Assembly (NCBI RefSeq): GCF_020404765.1
Contig: NZ_JAIVEM010000163.1
Coordinates: 24,315 to 88,314 of the forward strand
From: Paenibacillus sp. BJ-4
Lineage (GTDB): Bacteria; Bacillota; Bacilli; Paenibacillales; Paenibacillaceae
Direction of reading: 5' to 3'
Length of the DNA stretch: 64,000 nucleotides
Below, one piece after another: positions 1 to 7,449 of the stretch. Within the stretch, counting starts at the first letter, position 1; every line of letters starts with the position of its first letter. A program made the position numbers and the translations under genes. The notes under the pieces were generated by a model. The model had not been told where the DNA came from. It made no database searches and worked only from the letters and a program-made list of their open reading frames with translations.

Positions 1-616
1 CCGTTTCAGAATTTGCCGGTGCTGCTGTCGATTTTTCAGCTGTTTTGACGTCGGTCCCCTCTGCCTGCTTGTCAACCGTCACTTTCTGCAAATAACGTGT
101 TTCATTGGGCAAAATTTTATCGACTTCAGGCAGCTTCGAAATATGATCCAGCACTTCCTTGGTGCTTGTGACAGCCAGAGCATTCACAATAAAGTAGCTT
201 TTATATTCCTTCACTCCACCGTCCTTCGACTGCTTATCCAAATAATTTTCAAGCCCGTATTGGGTTCTGGAAGCCGTTTCGCGTAAAGAGCTGATTACAT
301 GGCTGCGTGCAGCCATTTTGGCAGCGGAGGGTGTTATTTTCTCAAGTGAGGCCTTTTGAAGAGCATTTTTGGAAACCTTGTTGGTGTCCACCTGTTCTTT
401 TAATTTAACCAGATAGGTGACATAGTTGTTCTCCTCAAACTGCTTGGTTAGTTTCGGAGATACTTTCGCGGTCGTAACCTTGTGCGAAGCTGATTTCAGC
501 TCCAGCTTGGAGCCATCCGGTGTGTTATTCGCCAAAGCGGGTTGTACAAAAGAAAAGGCCATAAGTAAAGATAGTCCGATAGATAGTGGCTTCTTGAATC
601 GTTTAGGCTTAATCAA
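1..616 (-). CDS. Secreted S8 (subtilisin-type) serine protease, N-terminal part only
   Basis: Only the first ~205 codons are in the window; the gene runs off the left edge. The start is TTG at 616 (MIKPKRFKK...), behind AAAGGAG. A signal peptide (KRFKKPLSIGLSLLMAFSF...ALA) is followed by an inhibitor-I9-type propeptide region with NYVTYLVKLKEQVDT, KSYFIVNALAVTSTKEVLD and LPEVDKILP. This is clearly paralogous to the complete protease at 1138-2748, which has the same start context (TTG-ATT-AAG) and the same propeptide motifs in the same order. The catalytic domain would lie outside the window, so protease activity is inferred from the paralogue. Expected to be exported and autoprocessed, in the bacillopeptidase F-like group. 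Confidence 0.85.
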   Translation of the reverse strand, partial: MIKPKRFKKPLSIGLSLLMAFSFVQPALANNTPDGSKLELKSASHKVTTAKVSPKLTKQFEENNYVTYLVKLKEQVDTNKVSKNALQKASLEKITPSAAKMAARSHVISSLRETASRTQYGLENYLDKQSKDGGVKEYKSYFIVNALAVTSTKEVLDHISKLPEVDKILPNETRYLQKVTVDKQAEGTDVKTAEKSTAAPANSET

Positions 617-730
617 TTACTTCTCCACTCCTTTTACTAGGTTTAATGTTTCCGGAATAACCTGTACGAAAGCAAGACCTCATGCCTTGCACACCGAACA
701 CACGGGCTGCGCGACACGATGTGGTTGGCA

Positions 731-742
731 ACCACCTCCTTC
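731..742 (-). promoter_or_regulatory. Near-perfect Shine-Dalgarno in the 5' leader of the first protease, far from its start
   Basis: On the minus strand GAAGGAGGTGG lies about 115 nt upstream of the TTG start at 616, preceded by CTATATTTTAT. It partly overlaps the perfect inverted repeat GTGGTTG-G-CAACCAC (721-735). A second, ordinary ribosome site (AAAGGAG) serves the gene itself. The placement resembles the STAB-SD mRNA stabiliser of cry3A, but it could instead serve a short leader ORF; TTG or GTG codons follow. The paralogous gene has the same arrangement. Confidence 0.45.
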
Positions 743-1018
743 ATAAAATATAGAGGCACAAAAATATGTGGTTGTTCATAGATGGATGTACTTCATAGAT
801 GAATTAACGATTCAAATGCAAGTGGTGAAATTCAGTAGATACCAAGGAGAGAAAGCAGGAGTACTTCGAAGAAAAAAGCATGTTATATCATGACAATTTA
901 TATTAAAAATTGTCATATGAATATATAATATGGATAGTATAAAGTTATCAAAACAGATATACAAGTAGTTTTTTTGCATTTTTCTTGCAATTCTATGAAT
1001 TTTATCTTCTATTATGTA

Positions 1019-1110
1019 CGAAAATCCCTTTATAGCGGCTGCCTAAACGGTGCATTACACGGTTAGCAGGTGTATGCAATCTCTGTACGAGCCGCTCAAA
1101 GGGATTTTCG
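1019..1110. terminator. Long inverted repeat, terminator-like, after the S8 protease gene
   Basis: CGAAAATCCCTTT (1019-1031) pairs with AAAGGGATTTTCG (1098-1110), and the stem continues inward with AGCGGC/GCCGCT around a ~50-nt apical part. It lies just past the stop of the 1138-2748 gene. The T-run is stronger on the plus strand (CTTTTTTAATTT) than on the minus strand, so it is probably bidirectional or a 3' stabilising structure. Confidence 0.55.
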
Positions 1111-1137
1111 AAGTCTTTTTTAATTTATCCGATCCTT

Positions 1138-2748
1138 CTAGTTAAGTACTGAATTCACCGCAGCGAGCGCGTCGATCAGGCCATAGCCGTAGCCATTGTT
1201 CGGTGAAGTCCGATACTGGCTGTCAGTCAGCGGCGTCGCTGTTTTTGAAATCACATCCTCCAGCTGATCTACCGTCAAAGATGGCTTGGCCTGGAGAAGC
1301 AGTGCCACCAATCCGACTGTATGCGGACCTGCCATGGAAGTACCGTTCCATCCCCCCTCATACACTCCGCCAGGTACAGAAGAGCGAATGTTTACACCAG
1401 GAGCCGAAATTTCAGGCTTCACTTCGCCATAAGGAGAAGGACCTCGCAGCGAGAAGCTGGCCAGCTTGTTGTTAACGTCGGTGGCCCCTGTGGCATAAGC
1501 TTCCGGCAAATTCGCCGGATTGGCTACAGACCCGGCTCCGCCCGGATTTGACCATGTTGTGTTGCCTGCGGAGAACTCGGGGAATATCTGAGCCGCTCTC
1601 CACGCTTTGGTAACTGGACGATACCATTCATCCAGGCCAGGTCCGCCGCCCCAGGAGTTATTCACCACATCCGGTGCAAGCTCAGGGTGCTTTTTGCCGC
1701 TTTTATCTACAGGAGCAAGAATCCACTGTCCACCATCCAGCAAGATGGAGTCTGTAGTATCCGGATTAAACACTCGAACGGCAATCCATTGGGCACCGGG
1801 AGCAACACCGATCTCATTCGTACCATTACTGTCCGAGCCAACGATCGTACCCATCGTATGTGTTCCATGTCCTTCTGTATCTGCCGGCAGCGATGCTCCG
1901 TTAACCGCATCATACCAGCTCAGTTCTGGGTTAACGACTTGGCCGGAAGCATTCAAACCACGCCATTTTCTTTTCAGCGCCGGGTGCGTATAATCTACGC
2001 CTGTATCGAGATTGGCAACGACAACCCCTTTGCCATCAATGCCCTTGGCCCACACCTGTGGTGCTTTGACTTTGGAAATATTCCATTCGGCTCGGCTAGG
2101 TGTTACAGCATCCTTGTATACAGATTCCTCCACCGACTTCTGTGCATTCTCTTCCGTTACAGCCGTGTCTGCAGCAGCTTGTTCGGCTGTCGCTTCCCGG
2201 GCTGCTGGCTGGGCATCCTTGTCTATTTCAACCTTTTGCAGCTCGCGCTTTTCATCCGGTAAAATTTTATCCACCTCAGGCAGTGTAGCCAGATTATCCA
2301 GTACCTCTTTGGTACTCGTTACCGCAAGTGCGTTGACGATAAAATAGCTCTTGTACTTTTTAACGTTGCCGTTGTTGACTTCCTTTTTCAAATATTCTTC
2401 CACAGGTTGTTGCGTTTTTTCTGCTGTATCCATAAGCGAGTTCACAACTGTTGTACGTACAGACAGCTTGGCAGCAGCGGGGGAAATCTGCTCTGCAGAA
2501 GCCTTTTGAAGAGCATGCTTCGCAACCGACTCCGTGTCTACCTGATCTTTTAATTTAACCAGGTAGGTGACATACTCGCTGTTACTGAATTGCTGGTTCA
2601 GCTTGGCGGATACCTTGGCGGAAATCGTCGAAGCTCCTGCCGAGGAGGTTGAGCTCGAATCCCCATACACCGGAGAAATCAGAGAAAAAGCAAGAAGAGC
2701 GGTAAAACTGACCGACAGCGTCTTTTTGATATTTTTCGACTTAATCAA
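1138..2748 (-). CDS. Secreted S8 family serine protease (bacillopeptidase F-like)
   Basis: 536 residues from a TTG start (MIKSKNIKK) behind AAAGGGAG. The signal peptide (residues ~1-30) is followed by an I9-like propeptide (to ~170) and a charged, Ala-rich linker. The S8 domain carries the full triad: Asp in VVANLDTGVDYTHP, His in EGHGTHTMG and Ser in NGTSMAGPHTVG, with the oxyanion Asn in VVNNSWGGG. It hydrolyses extracellular protein. It ends soon after the catalytic domain, far shorter than the ~1400-residue bacillopeptidase F of B. subtilis, so the long C-terminal extension is absent. Paralogue of the partial gene at the left edge; the two are about 520 bp apart on the same strand and look like a tandem duplication. 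Confidence 0.92.
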   Translation of the reverse strand: MIKSKNIKKTLSVSFTALLAFSLISPVYGDSSSTSSAGASTISAKVSAKLNQQFSNSEYVTYLVKLKDQVDTESVAKHALQKASAEQISPAAAKLSVRTTVVNSLMDTAEKTQQPVEEYLKKEVNNGNVKKYKSYFIVNALAVTSTKEVLDNLATLPEVDKILPDEKRELQKVEIDKDAQPAAREATAEQAAADTAVTEENAQKSVEESVYKDAVTPSRAEWNISKVKAPQVWAKGIDGKGVVVANLDTGVDYTHPALKRKWRGLNASGQVVNPELSWYDAVNGASLPADTEGHGTHTMGTIVGSDSNGTNEIGVAPGAQWIAVRVFNPDTTDSILLDGGQWILAPVDKSGKKHPELAPDVVNNSWGGGPGLDEWYRPVTKAWRAAQIFPEFSAGNTTWSNPGGAGSVANPANLPEAYATGATDVNNKLASFSLRGPSPYGEVKPEISAPGVNIRSSVPGGVYEGGWNGTSMAGPHTVGLVALLLQAKPSLTVDQLEDVISKTATPLTDSQYRTSPNNGYGYGLIDALAAVNSVLN

Positions 2749-2837
2749 TACTTTTCATCTCCCTTTGCTTGGTTTTTTGATTCTTAAGGACAACCTTCTG
2801 ACAACCGCGTCAAAAGCTCACAAAATAGCCTCTGCTA

Positions 2838-2849
2838 CTCACCTCCTTA
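2838..2849 (-). promoter_or_regulatory. Near-perfect Shine-Dalgarno in the 5' leader of the second protease
   Basis: AAGGAGGTGAG on the minus strand lies about 90 nt upstream of the TTG at 2748 and is preceded by CTATATTTTTTT, matching the leader of the first paralogue. The gene has its own closer site (AAAGGGAG). Reading from the leader site gives only a very short frame (GTG...TGA). An mRNA-stabilising role of the STAB-SD kind is the favoured inference. Confidence 0.45.
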
Positions 2850-3160
2850 AAAAAATATAGATGCCGGGGTGAAATCCATAGGTCTTCATTCTAAGGTGAA
2901 CGAACCCTTGGTGCAGACCGCTGAGAGCGATAATAGGGTATGGAAAATGTGAATAAATCTCGAAGAAAGTAAGAGAAAAAAAAGAAGAAAAAGGTAGGGT
3001 AAAAAAACTAGAAGTTATCGAGGAGTTTAATATCCGTATATTAAAATACAATTTAAAACAAAACAATGTGAAACTTGGTATCTTTTGAATCTAGTATAGT
3101 GTCATAAAATCAGATATTCAAGCATTTTTTTGAATTTTATTCCTTTTTTTCTTTAAGCAG

Positions 3161-3238
3161 AAAAAAAACCTCTTCCATTCTCGAAGCAAATGCGAGTCTT
3201 GCTTGTGCATTTTATATCGGAAAATAGAAGAGGTTTTT
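3161..3238 (-). terminator. Intrinsic terminator of the arsR-sulP operon
   Basis: On the minus strand GAAAAACCTCTTC pairs with GAAGAGGTTTTTT across a loop that has its own small stem (AAGCAA/TTGCTT). The second arm is followed by a run of eight T. It sits about 30 bp past the stop of the sulP gene. Confidence 0.8.
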
Positions 3239-3267
3239 CAGTATTCAGCAACAAATCTAGACGAGTG

Positions 3268-5085
3268 CTATCTGCCGCTATTTACAGATATGGGAACTGC
3301 AACGGCTCCATCCGAAAAGGACTTGGATTGTGCGGCCGGCTTATGCAATCCTGCCCCTGCTTGTTGTTCTTGCGATCTGCCACACAGTGTGGTACATTCC
3401 CGAAAAGCCATTTGCCTGCACCCGGAGCATTTCTTCTGATTCACCAGTGCAAGGGCTGCTGTAATCGCTTCTCCGGTGTGTTCGAAAAAATGCTCTTGTC
3501 CAATCATGTCGTAGCATCCGGTTTTCTGTAGTAATGCCTGCGGTTGAGGCTGAAGTCCGGACACAAGCACTGTCCCGCCAAACTGTCGGTATTTCTGAAT
3601 TAATGCGGTAAAATTGGCTTCTCCCGTCATGTCCATAAAAGGGACCTTACCCATCCGCAGCAGCAAAATCCCTTGTTGGCGATCAGCCTTGCCCCCCATT
3701 CCTGAGCTTTCCAATACAGAAGCTGCGCCGAAAAACAGCGGACCTTCCACATTATAAATTGCTACCTGTGGGCAATCATGCTGCTCTGTGACCATATGTG
3801 CGCCGACTTTTTCATGTTTTACAGAAGGATCAGGCAGTACCTTATTCACCGAAAGTGTACTGCTCATACGTTTGACAAACAGCACCACCGCTAAAACCAG
3901 CCCCACCTCAACAGCTGTTGTCAGCGTCGTAAAAACCGTCAGCAGAAAGGTAACAACCAGCACGATAGAATCCGCTGTCCGTGTCTTGAGAATATGTGCA
4001 AAATGCTTGCGCTCACTCATATTCCAGGCCACGATCATCAATACCGGAGCCATACTTGCCAACGGAATATTGGATGCATAAGGAGCAAAAAGCACCAGAA
4101 TGAGGAACACAACGAGCCCATGCACGATGCCTGACATAGGAGAAACAGCACCGTTGCGGATATTTGTGGCGGTGCGGGCAATTGCGCCGGTCGCAGGAAT
4201 GCCACCAAACAGCGGTGTCAACAAATTAGCTATCCCTTGTCCAACCAGTTCGCGATTGCTGTTATGCTTTGTACCCGTCATTCCGTCAGCTACCACTGCT
4301 GATAGCAGAGATTCAATAGCACCCAGCATCGCAATTACGAGTGCCGGTGGCAGTAGCTTCACGATCAAGTCCCAAGTCAGCGCTGGAATATGCAGTTCAG
4401 GCAAAGAAGCAGGAATGGCCCCATAAGCAGAGCCGATCGTAGCCACCTGCCCCGGAAAAAGCCAAGCGGCCATCAATGTTGACAAGAGTAAGCCGACCAG
4501 TGAACCCGGTACCTTGGGCCACTTTTTAGGCACCCAAATCAGGGCAGCGAGACAGATACAAGCCGTCAGAATGCTATACACATTCAGTGAAGGCAAACGA
4601 TGGATCAGCTCTGCCATGGAAGGCAAAAAAGTTTCATGCCGCTCTACCCCGCGCAAGCCGAGAAAGTTGGCAATCTGACCGCTGAAGATCGTTACGGCGA
4701 TCCCCGCCGTAAACCCAATAGTTACCGGCTTGGGAATAAACTTGATCAATGCACCCAGCCTTAGCACGCCCATTAAGACGAGTATAATCCCCGCCATAAA
4801 ACCGGCTATGAGTAAATTTTCATAACCGTATTGCATGACAATAGCGAGCAAAATGGGAATAAACGCGCCTGTAGGTCCACCAATCTGGAATTTGGACCCT
4901 CCCAGCAGCGAAACCAAAATTCCTGCCACTATGGTTGTATACAGCCCATATTCCGGCTTTACCCCTGATGCAATGGCAAACGCCATGCCAAGCGGAATCG
5001 CCACAATCGCTACAATACACCCGGAAATCAGATCCTTTCGCAAAGCCCCTGCATTATAGCCCTCGAACCTTCCTATCCACTTCAT
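3268..5085 (-). CDS. SulP family inorganic anion transporter with STAS domain
   Basis: About 605 residues. I start at ATG 5085 (MKWIGRFEGYNAG), behind AGAAGGG, rather than at the ATG overlapping the arsR stop. The N-terminal two thirds is a 10-12 segment membrane domain with SulP landmarks (ISGCIVAIVAIPLGMAFAIASG, GGPTGAFIPI, GFTAGIAVTI). A cytoplasmic STAS domain follows (VAIYNVEGPLFFGAASVLE ... GKVPFMDMTGEANF). It imports sulfate, bicarbonate or a similar anion; the substrate cannot be read from sequence. The last ~45 residues carry a cysteine cluster (CSGC..., CTTLC) not typical of the family, which might bind metal or sense redox. Its position behind an ArsR-family repressor gene suggests ligand- or metal-controlled expression. 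Confidence 0.9.
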   Translation of the reverse strand: MKWIGRFEGYNAGALRKDLISGCIVAIVAIPLGMAFAIASGVKPEYGLYTTIVAGILVSLLGGSKFQIGGPTGAFIPILLAIVMQYGYENLLIAGFMAGIILVLMGVLRLGALIKFIPKPVTIGFTAGIAVTIFSGQIANFLGLRGVERHETFLPSMAELIHRLPSLNVYSILTACICLAALIWVPKKWPKVPGSLVGLLLSTLMAAWLFPGQVATIGSAYGAIPASLPELHIPALTWDLIVKLLPPALVIAMLGAIESLLSAVVADGMTGTKHNSNRELVGQGIANLLTPLFGGIPATGAIARTATNIRNGAVSPMSGIVHGLVVFLILVLFAPYASNIPLASMAPVLMIVAWNMSERKHFAHILKTRTADSIVLVVTFLLTVFTTLTTAVEVGLVLAVVLFVKRMSSTLSVNKVLPDPSVKHEKVGAHMVTEQHDCPQVAIYNVEGPLFFGAASVLESSGMGGKADRQQGILLLRMGKVPFMDMTGEANFTALIQKYRQFGGTVLVSGLQPQPQALLQKTGCYDMIGQEHFFEHTGEAITAALALVNQKKCSGCRQMAFRECTTLCGRSQEQQAGAGLHKPAAQSKSFSDGAVAVPISVNSGR

Positions 5086-5114
5086 CCCTGTAACCCTTCT
5101 TTTCTGTAATAGCA

Positions 5115-5444
5115 TTACTTCTCGTTACGTATACCTTCCAGCAACGAAATAGCCTCAACCAAATGATTGTCAAAAATCCGCCGCGCCACCGCAAGCAGCT
5201 CCGTCAAAAGCGGGTCACGCAATGAGTACACGACCGTTGTTCCTTCCTTGAAGCTGTTTACCAAATTTTTGGCCCGCAAAACGGCCAATTGCTGCGACAC
5301 GGCAGAACCTTCGGAACCGAGAGCAGTCTGCAGCTCGTTCACATTCCGCTCTCCTTCACTCAGCACCTCCAAAATGCGGATGCGCAGAGGGTGAGCCAAT
5401 GCTTTGAAAAAGTCGGCCTTAAACTTCTGGAGATCTCCTTCCAT
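5115..5444 (-). CDS. ArsR/SmtB-family HTH repressor
   Basis: About 109 residues. The likely start is ATG 5444 (MEGDLQKFKADFFKAL) behind GATGGAG; an upstream ATG at 5468 lacks a ribosome site. It is a typical winged helix: ALAHPLRIRILEVLSEGERNVNELQTALG, the recognition helix SAVSQQLAVLRAKNLV, and the wing EGTTVVYSLRDP. The classical ArsR ELCVCDL metal-binding cysteines are absent, so the signal is not obviously arsenic or cadmium. First gene of an operon with the SulP transporter (about 30 bp gap) and presumably its autoregulated repressor, since an ArsR-like operator lies just upstream. Confidence 0.88.
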   Translation of the reverse strand: MEGDLQKFKADFFKALAHPLRIRILEVLSEGERNVNELQTALGSEGSAVSQQLAVLRAKNLVNSFKEGTTVVYSLRDPLLTELLAVARRIFDNHLVEAISLLEGIRNEK

Positions 5445-5489
5445 GCTTGCTCCATCCCCCTCATACAAATTGTCCTGTAAACAATCAAC

Positions 5490-5512
5490 AATATCTGAAT
5501 ATTTGAATATTT
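5490..5512 (-). promoter_or_regulatory. ArsR/SmtB-type operator overlapping the arsR promoter
   Basis: The minus strand reads AAATATTCAAATATTCAGATATT, close to the ATATTCAnATATTCAgAT style of ArsR/SmtB sites. It overlaps a plausible promoter, TTGTAC then ~17 nt then AGATAT. It is immediately upstream of arsR, which fits autorepression. Confidence 0.55.
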
Positions 5513-5649
5513 AGTACAATAACAGCTTTGGGCCAATTGAACTATGATGTTACTCACACTTCACTATGAATAAAGTCATATCTTTCCATGCTTCTGCCTT
5601 TCAGGGTTGACAGCTTCCACAGGTTTCCATTAACATAGCAATTAACTTT

Positions 5650-5818
5650 AAGAAAAGGGGGCCGACAGACATGACTGTGCTTTACATGATAACGACAGTT
5701 AGACAGCATGATACAACCACATATTTGAATTTTCGTCTCATCGGCCCCGTTCGGGCGACATGATGGGTGACATTGCGCTGTCTGACGGCGTGATTAGCCA
5801 GGCTTTTTTATTTTTTAT
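5650..5818 (+). ncRNA. Candidate structured leader RNA or small RNA upstream of rtcB
   Basis: GGGGCCGA (5657-5664) pairs perfectly with TCGGCCCC (5741-5748). The next bases inward, CAGAC and GTCT, can extend the stem. A further possible helix joins GACAGC (5702-5707) to GCTGTC (5777-5782). A T-rich stretch follows (5804-5816). I do not recognise a riboswitch class in it. It could be a free small RNA or the 5' part of the rtcB transcript. No coding frame is apparent. Confidence 0.4.
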
Positions 5819-5846
5819 GCTATTGGAAGAATAGGTTATTTTACGT

Positions 5847-5870
5847 ATTTATGATGTACAGATCATAAAT
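5847..5870. promoter_or_regulatory. Perfect 9-bp palindrome, candidate operator upstream of rtcB
   Basis: ATTTATGAT-N6-ATCATAAAT is a perfect inverted repeat. It lies between the structured segment and the terminator hairpin ahead of rtcB. The size and spacing suit a dimeric repressor, but the regulator is unknown. Confidence 0.4.
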
Positions 5871-5893
5871 GTAATGACACTTTCGGTGCAGGA

Positions 5894-5931
5894 AGCCGTA
5901 GACGACAAGTCTGCGGCTTTTTTTGTTTTTT
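5894..5931 (+). terminator. Strong intrinsic terminator or attenuator ahead of rtcB
   Basis: AGCCGTAGAC pairs with GTCTGCGGCT (one G-T pair) around the loop GACAA, followed by TTTTTTTGTTTTTT. It lies inside the longest possible rtcB reading frame, so that longer start is unlikely. It either ends the upstream RNA or attenuates rtcB transcription. Confidence 0.8.
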
Positions 5932-5990
5932 CAAATCCATTTATGCAGGATTTTATTCATTTACATGAAGAAGGGAACTACACCAATTAT

Positions 5991-7448
5991 ATGAATATAC
6001 AACATACCCAAGACTCGTCCTTCCAAGAAGGGCCATATAGCCATCTGATGAAGCTTCCGGCAGGTGATTTGACCGTATATGCTTCTCAGCAACTTTTCTC
6101 CTCACTGGATTACAAGGTGTTCGAGATGGCTAATAACAATTTACAAATTCCAGGTATCCGCTATATGGGATACACACCAGATGTACATGTAGGCGTCGGA
6201 ACCTGCATCGGTACGACTGCTGTATGGGGAATGGAGGACGGCTATGTATCTCCCTCCATCGTCGGTAGCGATATTGGTTGCGGCATGCGTGTGCACCTGA
6301 CCAATCTGCACAAGGATGCCCTAAAGGAAACGAAGCTGCGCCGCAAGCTGGTCAAGACCATCGACAAATACCTGCCGATGGAGGCTCACCAGCGCGGACA
6401 TTATTCGGATATTCGACTGGAGCATATTGTACGCAAGGGTTTGCACGGCTTACCCAACAAATATATTCCGGATAGCTACACTCCTAAGAAATCCACCTCA
6501 CTCACCCATGTAGAACACAGTAAGTTCTCCCTTGACGAAGAGGTACTGAATCTCGTCGAAGATCGTACGTGGCACCGAGCTCACCGACAGCTTGGCACGC
6601 TAGGCGGCGGCAATCATTTCGTCGAAATACAGGCGATTGAAATTGCGGAAGAAAACCGCGAAACAGCCGAAGCCTGGGGCATGTTTGACGGTCAGGTGGC
6701 CGTAATGATCCATTCCGGATCACGTGCTTGGGGTGGAGCCATCAGCCAGACCAGCTCGTCTGCCATTGCCAAGGCAATGGGCCGTCTCGGACTCGGCACC
6801 TCCGACCCAAGACTGGTATTCGCACCGCTGGATCATCCCGAGGCTGTACATTACGTTGATATGATGTATTCTGCGCTGAACTATGCCGTGGTGAATCGGC
6901 ATCTGATCGCCTATTCCGTACGTGAAGCCTTCCGCGATGTCTTTGGTACAAAGTGCGAGTTGCGTACCTTGTACGATCTGATGCACAATTATGCTTGGAA
7001 GGAATCTCATCCGGAGCATGGCAGCGTGTTCGTACATCGTAAAGGTGCTACACGTGCACTCCCCGCAAGTCATCCCGACAATCCGCGAGCCTATCAGACA
7101 ACCGGGCATCCCGCCCTGATTCCAGGCTCTATGGGTACAGCCTCTTATATTATGGTGGGTTTGCCGGGCGGTCAGGATAACTACCACTCCATTTGCCATG
7201 GAGCGGGCCGTATTCGTTCACGTTCTGCGACCAAACGGCTCGTTAGTGTAGATGATTTTGCCGGAGCGTTGGGTGTAGGGACAGACGATGAGATTGTGGT
7301 TAATCAGGCATCGCTGGAAAGCATTCTCGACGAATCTCCGCAAGCCTACAAAAATGTAGATGATATTATTGAAAGTGTCACCGGGGCAGGACTCGCAGCT
7401 GTTGTAGCCAAATGCAAGCCGCTGGCCGCCCTGAAAGGAGCCAAATAA
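5991..7448 (+). CDS. rtcB: RtcB family RNA ligase
   Basis: About 485 residues from ATG 5991 (MNIQHTQDSSFQEG). The frame is open back to 5874 but crosses a terminator hairpin, and the ribosome site is weak in all cases, so the start is uncertain. RtcB joins 2',3'-cyclic phosphate or 3'-phosphate RNA ends to 5'-OH ends using GTP and Mn2+. Visible motifs are PDVHVGVGTCIGTT, the metal Cys in GSDIGCGM, GTLGGGNHFVEIQ, MIHSGSRAWG, and the guanylylated His in ICHGAGRIRSRSAT. Followed after one base by an AAA ATPase whose ribosome site lies in the end of rtcB, so the two are translationally linked. A role in RNA repair after damage is inferred. Confidence 0.92.
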   Translation: MNIQHTQDSSFQEGPYSHLMKLPAGDLTVYASQQLFSSLDYKVFEMANNNLQIPGIRYMGYTPDVHVGVGTCIGTTAVWGMEDGYVSPSIVGSDIGCGMRVHLTNLHKDALKETKLRRKLVKTIDKYLPMEAHQRGHYSDIRLEHIVRKGLHGLPNKYIPDSYTPKKSTSLTHVEHSKFSLDEEVLNLVEDRTWHRAHRQLGTLGGGNHFVEIQAIEIAEENRETAEAWGMFDGQVAVMIHSGSRAWGGAISQTSSSAIAKAMGRLGLGTSDPRLVFAPLDHPEAVHYVDMMYSALNYAVVNRHLIAYSVREAFRDVFGTKCELRTLYDLMHNYAWKESHPEHGSVFVHRKGATRALPASHPDNPRAYQTTGHPALIPGSMGTASYIMVGLPGGQDNYHSICHGAGRIRSRSATKRLVSVDDFAGALGVGTDDEIVVNQASLESILDESPQAYKNVDDIIESVTGAGLAAVVAKCKPLAALKGAK

Positions 7449-7449
7449 T

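Noticed and set aside
5874..5990. N-terminal extension of RtcB from ATG 5874
   Set aside because: The segment contains a strong terminator hairpin and no ribosome site; it does not look like RtcB.
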